DNA from: Tetragonia tetragonoides
Taxonomy: Eukaryota > Streptophyta > Magnoliopsida > Caryophyllales > Aizoaceae
Assembly (NCBI GenBank): GCA_038025085.1
Contig: CM076146.1
Coordinates: 45,275,336 to 45,339,335, forward strand
DNA length: 64,000 nt
Direction: 5' to 3'
Shown: in pieces, positions 45,501-58,470 of the stretch
Layout of the letters: each line of letters begins with the position of its first letter
How positions within the stretch are numbered: the first letter of the stretch is position 1
Translations under genes and position numbers: made by a program
Notes under the pieces: model-generated
Told to the model about the DNA's origin: nothing
Database searches by the model: none
Seen by the model: the letters and a program-made list of their open reading frames with translations, nothing else

Positions 45501-46091
45501 GAATGGCATGTATCCTGCAAAGTCCTTGTCTCGTTTTGCTGATATTATTGCCCTCTGCGTACAGGTAACTTCTTTGCTTCCATGAGTGGTACACCGATAC
45601 TAGAAATCCACTATCAGTGAGCCAAAGTGCTGACTTGTGATGAAGTAATCTAACTTGTTGCCTTTGGTCACAACAATTTGTTTGATAAAGTTTAGTGTTT
45701 CTCTAGGACTTGCGACAACATTTTTTTTGGCCTGGCAACATAATAATTTGAAAGTAAGGAACAAATGCTTTTGATAACGAATAGATTAGGGCTTACATAG
45801 ACACATAAATTGATGGATTGTACACCATATTTTCAGTGAACCTAATGTTGAGTTCATACTACCCATTCGTCTTTCATGCTACTTTTAGGGTACTTTTATA
45901 CCACTAGCTTGTTAACACTCATGCTCTTCTCTTAATAGCCGGAGCCAGAGTTTCGACCGCCAATGTCAGAAGTTGTACAAGCACTAGTTCGGCTGGTGCA
46001 GCGGGCAGGTGTAGCCAAAAGGAGATCCAGTGATGATTCAGGTTTTGGATACAAGACTCCAGATCACGACGGGATTGACTTTTCATTCTGA
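39556..46091 (+). CDS. STRUBBELIG-RECEPTOR FAMILY leucine-rich-repeat receptor kinase
   Basis: Sixteen exons, all in phase, 713 residues: 39556-39652, 40675-40807, 40905-40976, 41084-41149, 41248-41319, 41414-41485, 41641-41712, 41790-41855, 41963-42028, 42117-42427, 43261-43517, 43895-44166, 44252-44387, 45189-45328, 45408-45564, 45939-46091. Signal peptide 1-27, then the SRF N-terminal domain ([30 protein letters not shown]). Six to seven LRRs follow, mostly one per 66- or 72-nt exon, then a Pro-rich stretch ([12 protein letters not shown]), a membrane span at 293-319 and the kinase. Glycine loop GEGSLG is at 412-417 and AIKK at 431. The catalytic HRD is HRN (531-533) and DFG is DCG (551-553), as expected in this atypical family. 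Acts at the plasma membrane in signalling and cell-wall sensing. Length and architecture best fit the SRF6/SRF7 group. Confidence 0.9.
44798..45070. repeat. Tandem duplications in SRF intron 13
   Basis: A 23-24-bp unit (CATCCTATCTAGATAATGAC) occurs twice at 44798-44844. It is followed by a 119-bp unit at 44846-44964 repeated at 44965-45070 with a 10-bp deletion and a few substitutions. The unit contains GGGGTAAGGTTGCATCC and GGCACTGGGTAATGG, which resemble the SINE 3' body at 21790, so it may be a duplicated SINE remnant. Confidence 0.8.
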
Positions 46092-47923
46092 AGTCTTCCG
46101 GATAAATTAATCAGCACAGTTTTGTATAAAGTCCCAGCCAAAGTTTGACAAACGGCTTGTGTGGGTGCTGAAGGAATATACAAAAAGAGGGAGAGTTAAT
46201 CAAAATCATAGTTGAAGAAATCTGTAATTAATTTATGGACAACGCAACAGAGCATGTGCAGGTATATAATTATCTCATTTGCAATGTAATTAGAACTTTT
46301 TTTCGTTGGATATATAAATTCATGTACATTTAGGATAACTGTTCTGGCCTAAATAGATTGCCTGTTGCCAAGACTATGTGCTTGCATTGCTTTCTGCCAG
46401 TACAGTAGTTTTACTATCCAAGTACCCAATCTCAGAAAATAATACTCCTAGCTCACATTATAGTAAAGATAAGCGCATTCAGTTGTTTGTTTTCTGTTTA
46501 TAACAACTATGTGCTTGTGATTTCGTCCCTTTTTTTCCCAGCCGCGTGTACAGAACACGTCTAGTTGGGGTATGTATTAGTCCTAACTTGTTTTGACCTC
46601 GTCGTTGGAATGAATTATGAAGCCACCGAGCTTGATTGTTGAGATGGATAAAGGTTTTTGTATCTCCGAAACGAGCATTCAATATTAAGTTCCGATTTCA
46701 GAACAGATGCATGGAGCGAGACAGCGAGTACTGGTATATAGAACAGGCCAAGACAAGCTTGTGAAGAGTGTTTAAGACAGGCTGGTTGCACACGCCCTTG
46801 TAAATAAGCATTAAGGAAAGCATGAGGAATTTAGGATACAGAACATTGTTCACTCCAGCTTGTCACATCTCACATGGCCAGCGTTTCATGCTCTTTCTCC
46901 AGCTCTTATTTTTTTTTCATCCAAACGTTTTGCGGTTGTATTTAATAAACCCCAAAACAAACGTAAACATAAAGGCCACTAACTTGAGGAAACTCCTTTG
47001 AGGACGTAGTACCTACAAAACGAGAGGAGGCCACTCAAACCGCAAAAGAGTTCGCCAAAGAACAAAGGAAATAGCAGAATCACAAGTACACAACCAAAAA
47101 AAGACTAGCAAGCACAGTACTAATCATGCAAGGAAAAGGTTTTCCTCGGCAAGATCATCACCAACTAGTTTTGCATCTGTATTCTGTAATTCCTTGAGGG
47201 CATAGCTCAAAACCTCCTGGATAGCTATTAGCTAATGCCTCACTTCATATGGTTATTGGTGGCTTGTTTGCGCGTATTTTCGGAATTCAACCATAAGAGC
47301 TGCTAGTAGTCTAAATCAATTATGGGACATGATATGATGTCGCGGCTTGGAAGATAGGGCGCCCTAAGGATGGTAATGTCTTAACACTCCATGTTAGCAC
47401 GATAAGAATTTGACCCGAGGTTATTGACAAAAACATAAACACGAAGCGGGAAGTCGAAAAACACAACTTTAATAATATTACTATTTCAACCCAATCTAAA
47501 TTCAAACCCAAATTGAACGAGATGGTGAAAGCCAAAGTAATGACCACCGGTTCACCACTTTCTGGTTCCAATAATTTCTTGGCTACGCCCCTTCGATGAA
47601 GTAGTAGGTTTATTGCATTGACGTGGTAAAGTTAGTAATAAAAATAAAGTGTGTGGGTCTCGGCACTTTCTTCAAATAGACACATCCGAAAAGAATATAT
47701 ATATATATAAGAGCGCCAAAATAGAAAATTGCCAAATTCTTCAAATAGACGCCAAATAAAGAAAAAGAAAAAAAAAAGACGCATGATATATATCCTCTAA
47801 TTGAACTCAACGTTCATGTTTTTTCTATTCAAAAAAGTCGCATTTCATTGTCTTAACATACAAAATTATCAATTTATCCATCATCTTCCATTTCATCAAA
47901 TCTGACCATTCCAAAACGCAACC
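46092..47923. other. Intergenic between SRF and O-fucosyltransferase genes
   Basis: 1.8 kb: SRF 3' UTR, then AT-rich DNA with no supported gene. A short (TA)n run lies at 47697-47708. Confidence 0.5.
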
Positions 47924-50900
47924 ATGAATTCAGCCAATGGCCTTTCAATACCCAAATCCTTTTCTGATTCCGAACAACCCCACAATATTCCCCCGGATAT
48001 TTGGGATCCAGCCCGGCCCGGTACCCCCACACCCCGGGCCCGAAAACGGGGCAAGAAGAAAGGAGGTAGCTTTTGGCATTTGAAACGTTTCAAAGGTTTG
48101 ATTTTTGTTATTGGGTTTGTGGGTTTGTTCTTCCTTTTCAATGGCTGGATGCTTTTCCGACTTTTTCAATCCGGTATTGGACCCAAATTTAGGTCCTCCC
48201 ATAAAAATTCCAGCTCCTCTTCGGTTATTAAGGTATGCAAATTAATACCCAATTTGGATATAAGTTTTAAATTTATAAATTTTCTAGCATAGTTTGTTTT
48301 GTAGTTAATTCTGGTGAAAATTCATAATTTTTGGTGTTGGGTAATCAATTGCTGGAGATTGAGGAATTTGCAGTGTTTTGAATGATTGAAAATACCCATG
48401 AAGATTGTTGATTCTAGTTTCTTAATTATTTTGCTAAATAATGTAATTAGCCTTGGAATGAAATATGCCCATGATTCGATAGCTGTTTTAATGTTTTACT
48501 ATAGTTGGTACTGGCATATGTGCAATGAAAGGGGAAATTGGGGGTTTGAAGGAAACTTTCTTGGGTGCTGAGTTCCTGAGCTGCAAAATCATACAAATGC
48601 AGTGTATTAGTTATCCTTTCATTACATATCTTTGCTGTAGAGATTCTACAATTCTTCTTAATATGTAATGGTAGTTGCGTGTGGAGATGTTATGGTCATC
48701 GAATGTGAGCATGGTTGTGACACTTGGAATTGGACACATCATTTAGGGAACAATTTTGAAATGGCTGAACTTATACATATGGATGATGCCCATGCTCGAC
48801 ACTTCTAGATTAAGGCAGAAACCATCAGCTAAACATCTCCTCACCAAAGAAAGAAAACATTAAAAAAAGGAATCCTGTTGCATATAGGAGTAATAGATAA
48901 CAAATCAACAAGCTAAACGTATGTTGATTATATATTGGCAACTAGCCAGAGTCTAGCGATGGGGGCATTCCTGACATGCTGGTATTTGTGATGGGATGTA
49001 GGAAGATCTGATAAAGATGATCAAAGTAAGAAAGCCTCAAAAGACTGCGTTCGGAAGGTTGTTGAAATTGGCTGCTCATGGCTTGGCAGAGGTACACCTT
49101 CCTTTCTGGCTGAACCTTGTTTGGCTTGGTGTATAAATTGACTTGAATCATCTCTCTGATACGTTGCTTGTTCTGCTCTTTAAGTGCCATTTTTCTTAAT
49201 GTAGGGGCAGAAAAAGCCAGAGCCAAAAGGGTTGTGGGAAGAGCCATATGCTCTTGCTTCCAACTGGAGACCCTGTGCTGGTGAACGTGACTGGGAGCCT
49301 AGTGGTAATCTCTTCCTCCTCCTCCACATTGCCTGCTTTCTATATGTTGAGCTTATTGACCTAAGACTCTTTGTTGTGGCTATCAATCAGAGGGAACCAA
49401 TGGTTACATCATGATTACTGCTAATGGTGGGCTGAACCAGCAGAGAGTTGCGGTAAAGTAATCTATTATTTTAGCAAGAGCTTGAGCTACTTTCAGATCC
49501 AGTATAGCAGAACTTCTAAATAGTCTGCAACTTATGCCTTCATTGCAACAGGTATGCAATGCAGTTGTGGTTGCAAGATTACTTAATGCAACTCTTGTTG
49601 TCCCCAAATTTATGTTCAGCAGTGTCTGGAGAGATGAGAGGTACCTTTTTGAATTTATGCAACTCTTTGGTCAGTGTTTGCTTCTTTACATTAGATCTTT
49701 TTGGGATGATATTGCATGAGGTGTTTGTATCATATGTATTGGTATAGATGTTTCGATCTTGTGATTTATTTTAATCATGTTGGTCATATAATCTGTGGAG
49801 CAATGATTTGCACAGTTTTGCAATGTGCAAGGAATCTGAGCTTGTTTGTTCTTCATGTACCATTGCTTCTTGTACTCAGTTTGTGAGATGATGTTGACTT
49901 TGAATGCGCTCTTTTGAAATTGCATTGGCTGCTAAAAAAATGGATATTATTTCCTATACCTTTTTTCACCATCCACTAATGATTCTTTGCAATAAGATTA
50001 ACATGCCTATTTCCAAGCGTTTAAGTGCTTTGAATGGAAGAGTGACTGTTATATTCCATAATTCTTAGTCAATTCGGCGATATATATCAGGAGGATTATT
50101 TTATCAACTACTTGAAACCTGATATCCGGATAGTGAAGGAGCTGCCTGAAGAACTACGGTCACTAGACCTGGAAGCAATTGGTAGTCTGGTTAGTAACCC
50201 AGCTCCAATTTTAAAAGACGTTTGTAATGAGTAAATTATCAGGTTGTTGTCTTTGGTGTCCACTAAGTCTCGAAGTTTTGTGCCAGGTGACTGATGAAGA
50301 CATCATGAAAGAGGCAAAACCAAACTTCTACCGCAAATATATCCTTCCTATTTTGTTAAGAAACAGAGTTGTCCATTTTCTCGGATTTGGAAATCGCTTG
50401 GCGTTTGATCCAATTCCATTTCAGCTGCAGGTAAAAAGACCAACTATGATTTTCTTTTGGTGTGGGCCATGTGATGCTGTTTTATCTTGTTTGTGCCGAC
50501 TTGGTCGTGGTTGTATACTGTTTGTGGCCTATATGGTGTCCAAACTGTTCTTGATTTCTTTCATATATTTTTTTTCATTGCTTCCACCTCTATGCTCCCT
50601 GATTTGAGGATTTCATTCAGAGACTGCGATGCAGATGTAATTTTCATTCGCTGCAATTTATCCCAAAGATTCAAGAAGCTGGTGCCTTGATACTTCAAAA
50701 AATGAGGCAAAATTCATCACACGCTGGACCTTTGGATAATTATCTTGTGGGTTCATATGCAAAGACAATGGTGAACGAAGAAAGTCGTCATGCAGTTAAA
50801 GGGCCAAAATACCTAGCTTTGCACCTGAGATTTGAAATTGATATGGTGGCTCACTCACTTTGTGAGTTTGGTGGAGGTGAAAAAGAGCAGAAGGAGTTGG

Positions 50901-52258
50901 AAGCATATCGCAAGATTCATTTCCCCGCATTGACACTCCTCAAGAAGTCTAAAAGGTACCTTTTTATTCTTCTCTTTGCTCTTAGCAAGATGCAAATCGG
51001 TACCCTTTTTTTTTTTTTTTTTTTTGCTTGTCTGCAAATGGTACCTAAACAAGTCATTGTTTCCATGAATTGTCGATGTTGCCAATCTCGACATAATGGG
51101 TTTCTTTACAATTTTTTTTGCTTAGTATGTCAAAATCATGTTGGACAGTTTGATTCTTTCATCCAACAGGATGATTTTGGAATTGTAGATAGATGAAAAA
51201 CTTCTGCAGTGAACTAACTTATGGCTTTAGTAGTTATAACACTAGTCTTTATCTAAAAAGTAGTCATAACTCATAACAGTACAGTAGTAGCATTGTATGG
51301 GCCAGGGGAGTTGTGGAGAGTGGAAAAGGGGGAGATGGGGGAGGGGGCAATGCATTGCGAGAGACAGAGGGAACAGCTGATAAGGCTATTGTCCATTGTT
51401 GCACTCTTGAGTGTTCAAGCATTTTTTATGGTGGTTTATTGTTTAGCAGGTTACCTTCCCCTGCGGAACTTAGGTCAGAAGGTCTTTGTCCGTTAACGCC
51501 TGAAGAAGCAGTGCTTATGCTTGCGGCTCTGGGTTTCAACCGTAAGACATTCGTATATCTGGCAGGTGCTCAAATTTATGGTGGGCCATCACGGCTGGCT
51601 TCCTTAACCAACTTGTATCCTCATTTGGTCACGAAAGAGAACTTGCTTTCACCATCTGAACTTGAACCATTCAAAAACTTTTCATCTCAGGTACTAATTT
51701 AAACAAACTTCTCTTTCCATTTTTTTCCTGTCTGATAGATTTTCTGAGTCAGACAGATGTTGACTTATGTTGTGATTTAGAGATGGGCTGTTTTTTTTCT
51801 TTGATAATTAATTCTTACTGTATTCATAAGAAAAGAGATGTGTGTTGTTATCTCTGTGTTTGAAAGTATCTCAAGTTCCGCGTGTAATGAATGACCTTGT
51901 TGTCTGAGTTCACATGCTAGAGTGTGACAACATTCCTTTTCTCTCGAAGTTGGCAGCACTAGACTTTATAGGATGCACAGCAGCCACAGCGTTTGCCATG
52001 ACCGATTCCGGGAGCCAGCTGTCTGCTCTAGTTTCTGGTTATCGAATGTATTATGGAGGAGGGAAAATGCCAACAATACGACCCAACAAACGCAGACTTG
52101 CAGACATATTCTTGAAAAATTCCACTATAGAATGGAAGGTATTTGAGCAGAGAGTGCGGAAGGCAGTGAGGCAAACTAAACAAATCCACCAAAGGCCAAC
52201 TGCTAGAAGTATCTATAGGCATCCGCGGTGTAAAGAGTGTATGTGTTCTATGGAATAG
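47924..52258 (+). CDS. O-fucosyltransferase family protein (GDP-fucose type)
   Basis: Nine exons in phase, 569 residues: 47924-48232, 49205-49304, 49391-49452, 49552-49640, 50069-50189, 50287-50430, 50621-50955, 51450-51690, 51950-52258. Type II membrane protein: a cytosolic Pro/Arg/Lys-rich tail, one span at about 58-80 (GLIFVIGFVGLFFLFNGW), then a lumenal catalytic domain. Plant O-FucT motifs: GYIMITANGGLNQQR, CNAVVVARLLNATLVVP, DEDIMKEAKPNFYRKYILP, LALHLRFEIDMVA, LTPEEAVLMLAALGF, VYLAGAQIYGG and FAMTDSGSQLSALVSGYRMYYG. Such proteins sit in the Golgi and transfer fucose, or related sugars, to protein or polysaccharide acceptors; the acceptor cannot be told from sequence. Intron 1 is about 1 kb. 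No damage seen. Confidence 0.9.
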
Positions 52259-52897
52259 TTTGTTACAGCAGAAACTGTATAACATATGTTGTACATTAGT
52301 CATATCACGAGTTCTATTACTCTACCATTTTTTCCATATAGACTGTAATTTATAAGTTCAGATTTTCTCTGTAGTAATGGCTTGCATTTGGGCAAGCCTG
52401 CGGCTGCTAATTGTATTGAGTTGTACCATGTACTGTACAATGCACTAATACAGATTCATACTAATACAAAAGTTGTCTTTATTTTGTTGTAAGCTGATAT
52501 GTGTTAAAAGAACTACTGCTCTGATTAAATTTTCCTCACATTACGTGCTTAAGGAATCCATTATTCAAGTGTGACTCTTCATAACAGGTAATGAACGAGC
52601 TGCCATCTGTATACCCTTTCATTTCTAGTTATCTCTTTCAGTGTTTATAACTTTAATGATTACCATACCTCAGGTATGGTGCCAAAAGTACAGCTTGCAG
52701 TTTGCACCTTTGCAGTGGCGGGGGAGAACTTGAAATGGATGCCCCTTGACTTCTTCAGAGAGCAATACAAACAGTTGCAGAATGGTAGCAACATCCATAA
52801 AATTGCGCATCTTTATGGTCAGCTTATGTTCTTTTAATTGCTTTCTATGGTTCTTGTAACATCTCAATCTGAAGTACAATGGTAACTAACTAATCCT
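52259..52897. other. Convergent 3' regions
   Basis: 639 bp between the stop codons of the O-fucosyltransferase (+) and the subtilase (-). AT-rich 3' UTR-like DNA, nothing further seen. Confidence 0.5.
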
Positions 52898-55800
52898 TTA
52901 GGAAATTGAAACAGGCAAAACTGACAAGGGCATCCTCACAATGTGGTCCAAGCTTCCAGTCAGAACAATCTCTCCAAAGCTGAATTGCTGTATTACTTCT
53001 GTCAAATTCAGTTTTATTACCAGATTTTGGGTCCCATTTGGAGCTATGGTGAACCAAGTTGGAGACACCTCAACTGTTACCCCATTTGGTGGAAGTAAAC
53101 CACATAAGTATGTCTCTTGTTTGCTTCCTACACTGGTCACGGTCCTCCGAACTACTTGCGATCCGTTAAGAGATGTTATTGTCACAGTTGGCAAGTTCAA
53201 GTCAGCAGGATGGCTAAGTGTATGATTGCATGATCCTCCTGTTGCAGCTTCAATGGTTTCTCGTTTGATGTTGGGAAAAGAGCACAAGAAAGCAACATAT
53301 TCTCCTTCTCCTGGTAAGAAACAAACATCTCCCTATTTACATAGTTATTTCTATGAAATCCCCACAAACCCGCGTTTCTCCATCTTTGAAGTAAATAATA
53401 AAACTCTAAAAAAAAAGTAAATAATAATAAAAAGAAGAGGGAGAAGAGAGGAAAGGGAAAGACAGAAAACTAGTTTGCTGGTTCTAGTTTTATGAATTAC
53501 TTGCATAAATCATGCCCAGCCATACCAATTTTCATTTTTCTGAACTTAGAATTAATGTTTGCCAACTGAATTATAAATTAGATTTTCCGAAACCTGTTCT
53601 TCGAATTTAGAGTAGGGGCTTTCCTAGTTCAAAGATTTTTAGCTCTATCCCACTTTTTTCTTTGTCCTTCTAAACTTTTTGTTAGACTACTGTTAAATAC
53701 AATAATACTGCTACTATTTGTTTTGTATTTCTATTACTCAACAACCTTTCCATCATTCTTCACTATTCAAGACTATATGGTTGTGTATATCTTGACCTCC
53801 ACGGACCTTGCTACAGGCGAGTATTGTTTTATGTATTCAAATTTTACATAACTTTTCGTCTGTGTTTGGAATTGGTAAACATGTTACCATCCCTGATTAG
53901 GAGTTTTCCGTCTATATAACTTACCTGGTATAAATACTAAACCGGGATCTATTGCCCTGGATGGATTCACCAGGCCGGCACCTATATCAAAAGGAGTGGA
54001 AGGATGCAAGCTACCAAGATCGTATCCTTCAGCAAGTATAGCATCTCCAGAATTGTCATATTTAGTGGCCGTAGTAGACATTGCTGATGCAATCATTGAC
54101 GCGGTCCATGAAGGATTTTGTTGCTTGATCAGTGCAGCTATTCCTGCTATATGAGGTGCTGCCATACTGGTTCCAGACATCATGGCGAAATTGCTCCCTG
54201 TCATAAGAAACTCACTGTTACATTGTGAATTTTCTGTCAAATACACACAGAGAGAACTTCACTTGTTACTTGTTAGGGGTAAGTAAGACTGTGTACATCT
54301 GGACCTCCCCATACCTTGGCCTGGGCAGGATTTCTACTGGGCGGAGAGAAGAAACAACACAAGACGATATCTATTTATGAGTCTAGTTCTTTAAAGATCA
54401 AACTTACCTTCATATATAGGCTCTGAGGCACTTAAAGGGCTCCATGCTGCCCAGATCTGCTGCCCTGGTGCCACAAAATCAGGCTTGAGGACATCAACAA
54501 GATTTCTATGGCTGTCAATGATATCTGGTCCTCTGGAAGAAAATCGGCTTACTGCAGGTGCTTGTTCATCAAAAGCAGCCACTCTTCCTTCACCTATGGA
54601 AGCTTTTCCACCATATCTTATTACACATCCTTGCTCAGTTCTCTGAGTTTCTTTATCATAGTACTGAGATATGATCTATGAAAAGAAACATATTTTCCCC
54701 TTTTATGAGAATGCACCTATCGTTGTAAAAAACATTATCTATAGCCTCCTAAGATTGTACCTTAGCATCTGCTGCTTTTGGGATCAAAATCCCTTGCGCT
54801 GGGAATGGAATCGGCTCTGCAATGAAATCTCCATATGCTGGATTGGCAACTAGGACAAAGCCCATGAATCCCAAGGTATGTGCCGTATGAATGATGGCTG
54901 AAATTGTTGAATTCTGGTTGTAAAACCCAACCGAGAAGTTGCAGATAACTATGCTGCCTAACACTGTAATGGGGTCAAGAGCTTCAGGATGTTGGCATTC
55001 CTCTGTGTAAGGCGGGGTTCTTGGGAATGAACCATTGAACCGCACAGCATCTTTAGCTAGCACTAGCTTGTATTTCAGTATCCCAATTACAAAGGTTGGT
55101 CCTGCATATGAGAAAAAAGTCATATTGTTCTGTATGCAGTAGCCCATCTTTCTGACAGTAAATCTGATCTAGAAACAAGTTTGACTCCATTTTGTGTTGC
55201 ATCATCAGTTTACGAGATTGAAGTTGCTCCATTTTAATACAGAAAAATTGTCTCAAATATGTAAAATGCAAAGTTCTGTATGCTTAAAGCGGATGATCAA
55301 ATTGGTTTTCTTGGGTAACATTCTGCTGAGCAGACAGGAAAAGTATGTTTCTGAAGCACAGATTCAAAGTTTATAGGATACCTGATAATCCCACTCCTCC
55401 AATCTTCTGATCATTTCCAAGAAAGAGAGTAGCAGGGTAACTCCTGTCTGTTCTGCAAGCAGCCACACCAACAGCCCAAGGGCTGAAGGATACAATGCTG
55501 CTCGGATCTGGTCCCTTGTTTCCAGCTGCTTGTACCACAAAAACACCTGCCCTTCTTGCTAACAGTGTGAAGATCTCAAATACATCAAGGAAAATCAGAG
55601 GGCCTTCTGGTGGTTCATCTGGCTCTACCGTCAGGGTTAGGATGTCTACCCCATCCTTCACTGCCTGTATACAGAGGAAACTGAAACTCAATTCTTACAC
55701 ACATTAGATGTGCATATCTGCACAAGTAATATGTATAAATGCGGCGGTATATCAGATATGTGGCAATGGAGATGCTTACTTGATCAATTGCAGCGAGAAC

Positions 55801-57502
55801 ATCTGTTAGAGTACCAACTGTAGGGTATATAGCCTTGTATACTGCAATTCTGTTGGGAGATTACTTTGATCAGTAAATTTTTGTGAGTTGCTGCAAATCA
55901 ACCAGAAGTTTTGGAGAGCAAAATTGCTAGCACTTACTGAGCACGTGGCGCCATCCCACTGGCTTTTCCATAAAAGAAACCATCTACCACCACTGGAACC
56001 CCAAAATTCCCAGCTGCAGTTGATGCAACATGACTGCACCAAACCAACAGTGTTAGTGGATCATAACTTTCATATAACATCAATGAATTCATTATTGCTT
56101 AGCACAAAAGTAACTAAATTAAAATATAATGTATCGTCACGATTTATAATTTTAAAAAACGAAAAATGCACCCTAGTAAAATACCTTCCATGACCAACTG
56201 CATCAAAGGGGGAGAGAAAATCAACAGATGCATTAAGAGTAGCCACAGCTTGAGCTCCAGCAGCAAAAAACCTTGCAGAAACAATCTTCCCATTGCAAGA
56301 ACTTGCCAGAAAACGCGGTCCAGCCTCGCAAGCACCGGAGAAATGGCTAGTATTCGAGGGTGAAGTACTACTGTTAGGGTTTAAGAAGTCATAAGCAAAG
56401 CTTGGGTGAAGAGGGTTGATGCCAGAGTCAACAAACCCAATCACAATCCCTTCCCCTGCATTTCTTTCTCCTCCTTGTTGAGCCCACACACTTTCAGGCA
56501 GCTTGAGGAACTCAGGAGTGTGTGTTGTCATCAACTTAGCTCCCCTGTCTTTTTGTAACAACTTCACTCTAGGGCTTTTTCTAAGCTTATCTGCCTGTTT
56601 ATTAGATAAGAAAATAACATAGGAAAAGGGGTAATAAAAATTAGAGGAAATGTTTATGATTTATCAATACAAGGATAGAGAGAAGGGGATCACCTGAGAG
56701 GGAGTTGTGTGGATGGCAAAGCCATTAGCAATGTGAGTGAAGCTGTGGAGCTTCTTGTAGCTTCCATTGTCTAGGGTGCTTTGGAGAAATTGGTTGTGAG
56801 TGTTCTCTATTTGCTTTGCATGGTCTTGGTAAGCTTCACTGATGACAGTAGTAGTACATGCAAAAAAAATGAAATTTTAAATGATAGGACTTAGGAGTAA
56901 TTCACTTTTGGGGGGAGAACAACTATTGTACTCCCTCTAAAAAGCATCATTCAATTAATCATCCCCACCTTCTAGGAAATGTTAAGTGAGAGATTGCAAT
57001 CATGTGCTCGGGAGAGACCGCCACACTCATACTAGACAAACAGTAAACAATATTACATCCACACCAAGAAATCATAAACTCTCGAAATACCCTGTTTTAC
57101 AAGCCTGTCTATCACATAGTTTGCGCCCCTCCGTAGATGAGTTACGCTAATTCTAAAAAATTCCGCTTCTAATTTAATGCACTAAAAAAAACATTCAAAT
57201 TTCCTCCTTTTAGTAGTTCTTTCGTTAAAACTTCATTTATCACGTCAAAATAACTTTATTTATACTCCTAAAACTCACCTGATAGGAACAAATCTGTTTT
57301 CTTCATGAGAAGAATGTGTTACATCATGAGGGAAAGCTAATGACTCTCCTTCAACCAAAACGATGTATAAAGATCTATCTTGATCTACAAAGCATGAAGA
57401 TAAACCAAACAAACATTGTGCAAAAATTACAGCCAGAAGTAATGAGAGGCAAGGGATGAATATGAGAAGGAGAATCAATGAAATATGGTGTAAAGTATTC
57501 AT
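52898..57502 (-). CDS. Subtilisin-like serine protease, SBT2 class
   Basis: Ten exons (minus): 57502-57279, 56838-56694, 56594-56185, 56033-55938, 55849-55780, 55664-55382, 55101-54761, 54675-54408, 54197-53925, 53310-52898; in phase, 840 residues. The start at MNTLHHISL begins a signal peptide; an upstream in-frame ATG at 57577 would bury it. An I9 propeptide (YIVLVEGES to HSFTHIANGFAIHTTPSQ) precedes the S8 domain: D179 (GFVDSGI), H258 (VGHGSHVAS), oxyanion N364 (QAAGNKGP) and S623 (GTSMAAPHIAG). A protease-associated domain is inserted in exon 7, and a fibronectin-III-like end follows. EFLKLPESVWAQQGG and the length mark the SBT2 group, which includes ALE1 (SBT2.4); which member is not clear. 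Secreted; it would process apoplastic proteins. All catalytic residues are present. Confidence 0.9.
54275..54342 (+). mobile_element. SINE remnant in subtilase intron 8
   Basis: GGGGTAAGTAAGACTGTGTAC, CTCCCCATACCTTGGCCTGGGCAGGATTTCTACTGGG read in order like the body of the SINE at 21790-21868. Tail and target-site duplication are not recognisable, so it is an older copy. Confidence 0.6.
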
Positions 57503-58470
57503 CTTTTGATTTGAGAAAATAATGAAATTGAATGGGATTTTAAAATAAAAACAAGCTATCTTAAGGGTTTTCTGCAATTAAATTGCAATTGAAAAAAGAG
57601 TATGTCTATGATTAACAGTATTAAGTAACCTTCACAATTATAACGTGAAGGAAACTTTTCGTAGTTAAATAGGGGGTAGCCGTTTCTTCCTTTTTAGTCG
57701 AGCTTAAACTAGCATGTCAATTATGAGCTTAAACAATAATATTTTTTTTTAATAAAGACACACAAATAAACAATGCAAAGCTCGAAATAAAGTTTTATTT
57801 ATTTTAGTTTGTTTGATTCAATAGCTATTTTTGCATGTTTTAATTTATTTTAGAAAGTCATTATTATTTTGCATGTGGTTAAGGCATTAAGCATATTTTA
57901 GTACATATTGTATGTTTTATTGATTTTACTTCCGTACATTAAAGTTACTAGCAAATTTATATAAGTGCATGTGTAATTGGCACATTTAGCAAAGTACAGT
58001 AGGGACGTAGGGTGGAGTTATTTATATTGCTTTCTTTATTTATTTGGGTTGGTTAAACAAATGCATGTAGCTTTGGCAAATCATACGCAAAACGATATAA
58101 CGATGAAATTTGATTGACTTAACCCGTCTAGTTTAACATAGGACCTTGACAACCGGAATTACTTAGAATCTTGAGATTTGAATGAAGGATCAACATAGAT
58201 GAGATTATTAGTGGCCGTTATTATGGACGATTTAGCTCATTTAGGTAAATTTATTTATCTTTTAATACCCACACCCCCGTACTCTAATAAAAAAAAAACA
58301 AACAAACGTAAACATTTATCTTGAACGAAGGGAGTAATTCCCAATTTTAATTGAGTGCACTTTGATGGTATTGAATTATTTCCTTAAAAAAATAAGTAGC
58401 GACTTCATCTGTTTAATAATCCCCTATTTATACAATCAATGATAATCCAATGATTCCAATGGTTCAGGAT
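57503..58470. other. Subtilase upstream region and intergenic DNA
   Basis: About 970 bp, AT-rich. A GAACGAAGGGAGTAATT end near 58320 resembles one end of a Stowaway-type MITE. No gene seen. Confidence 0.45.
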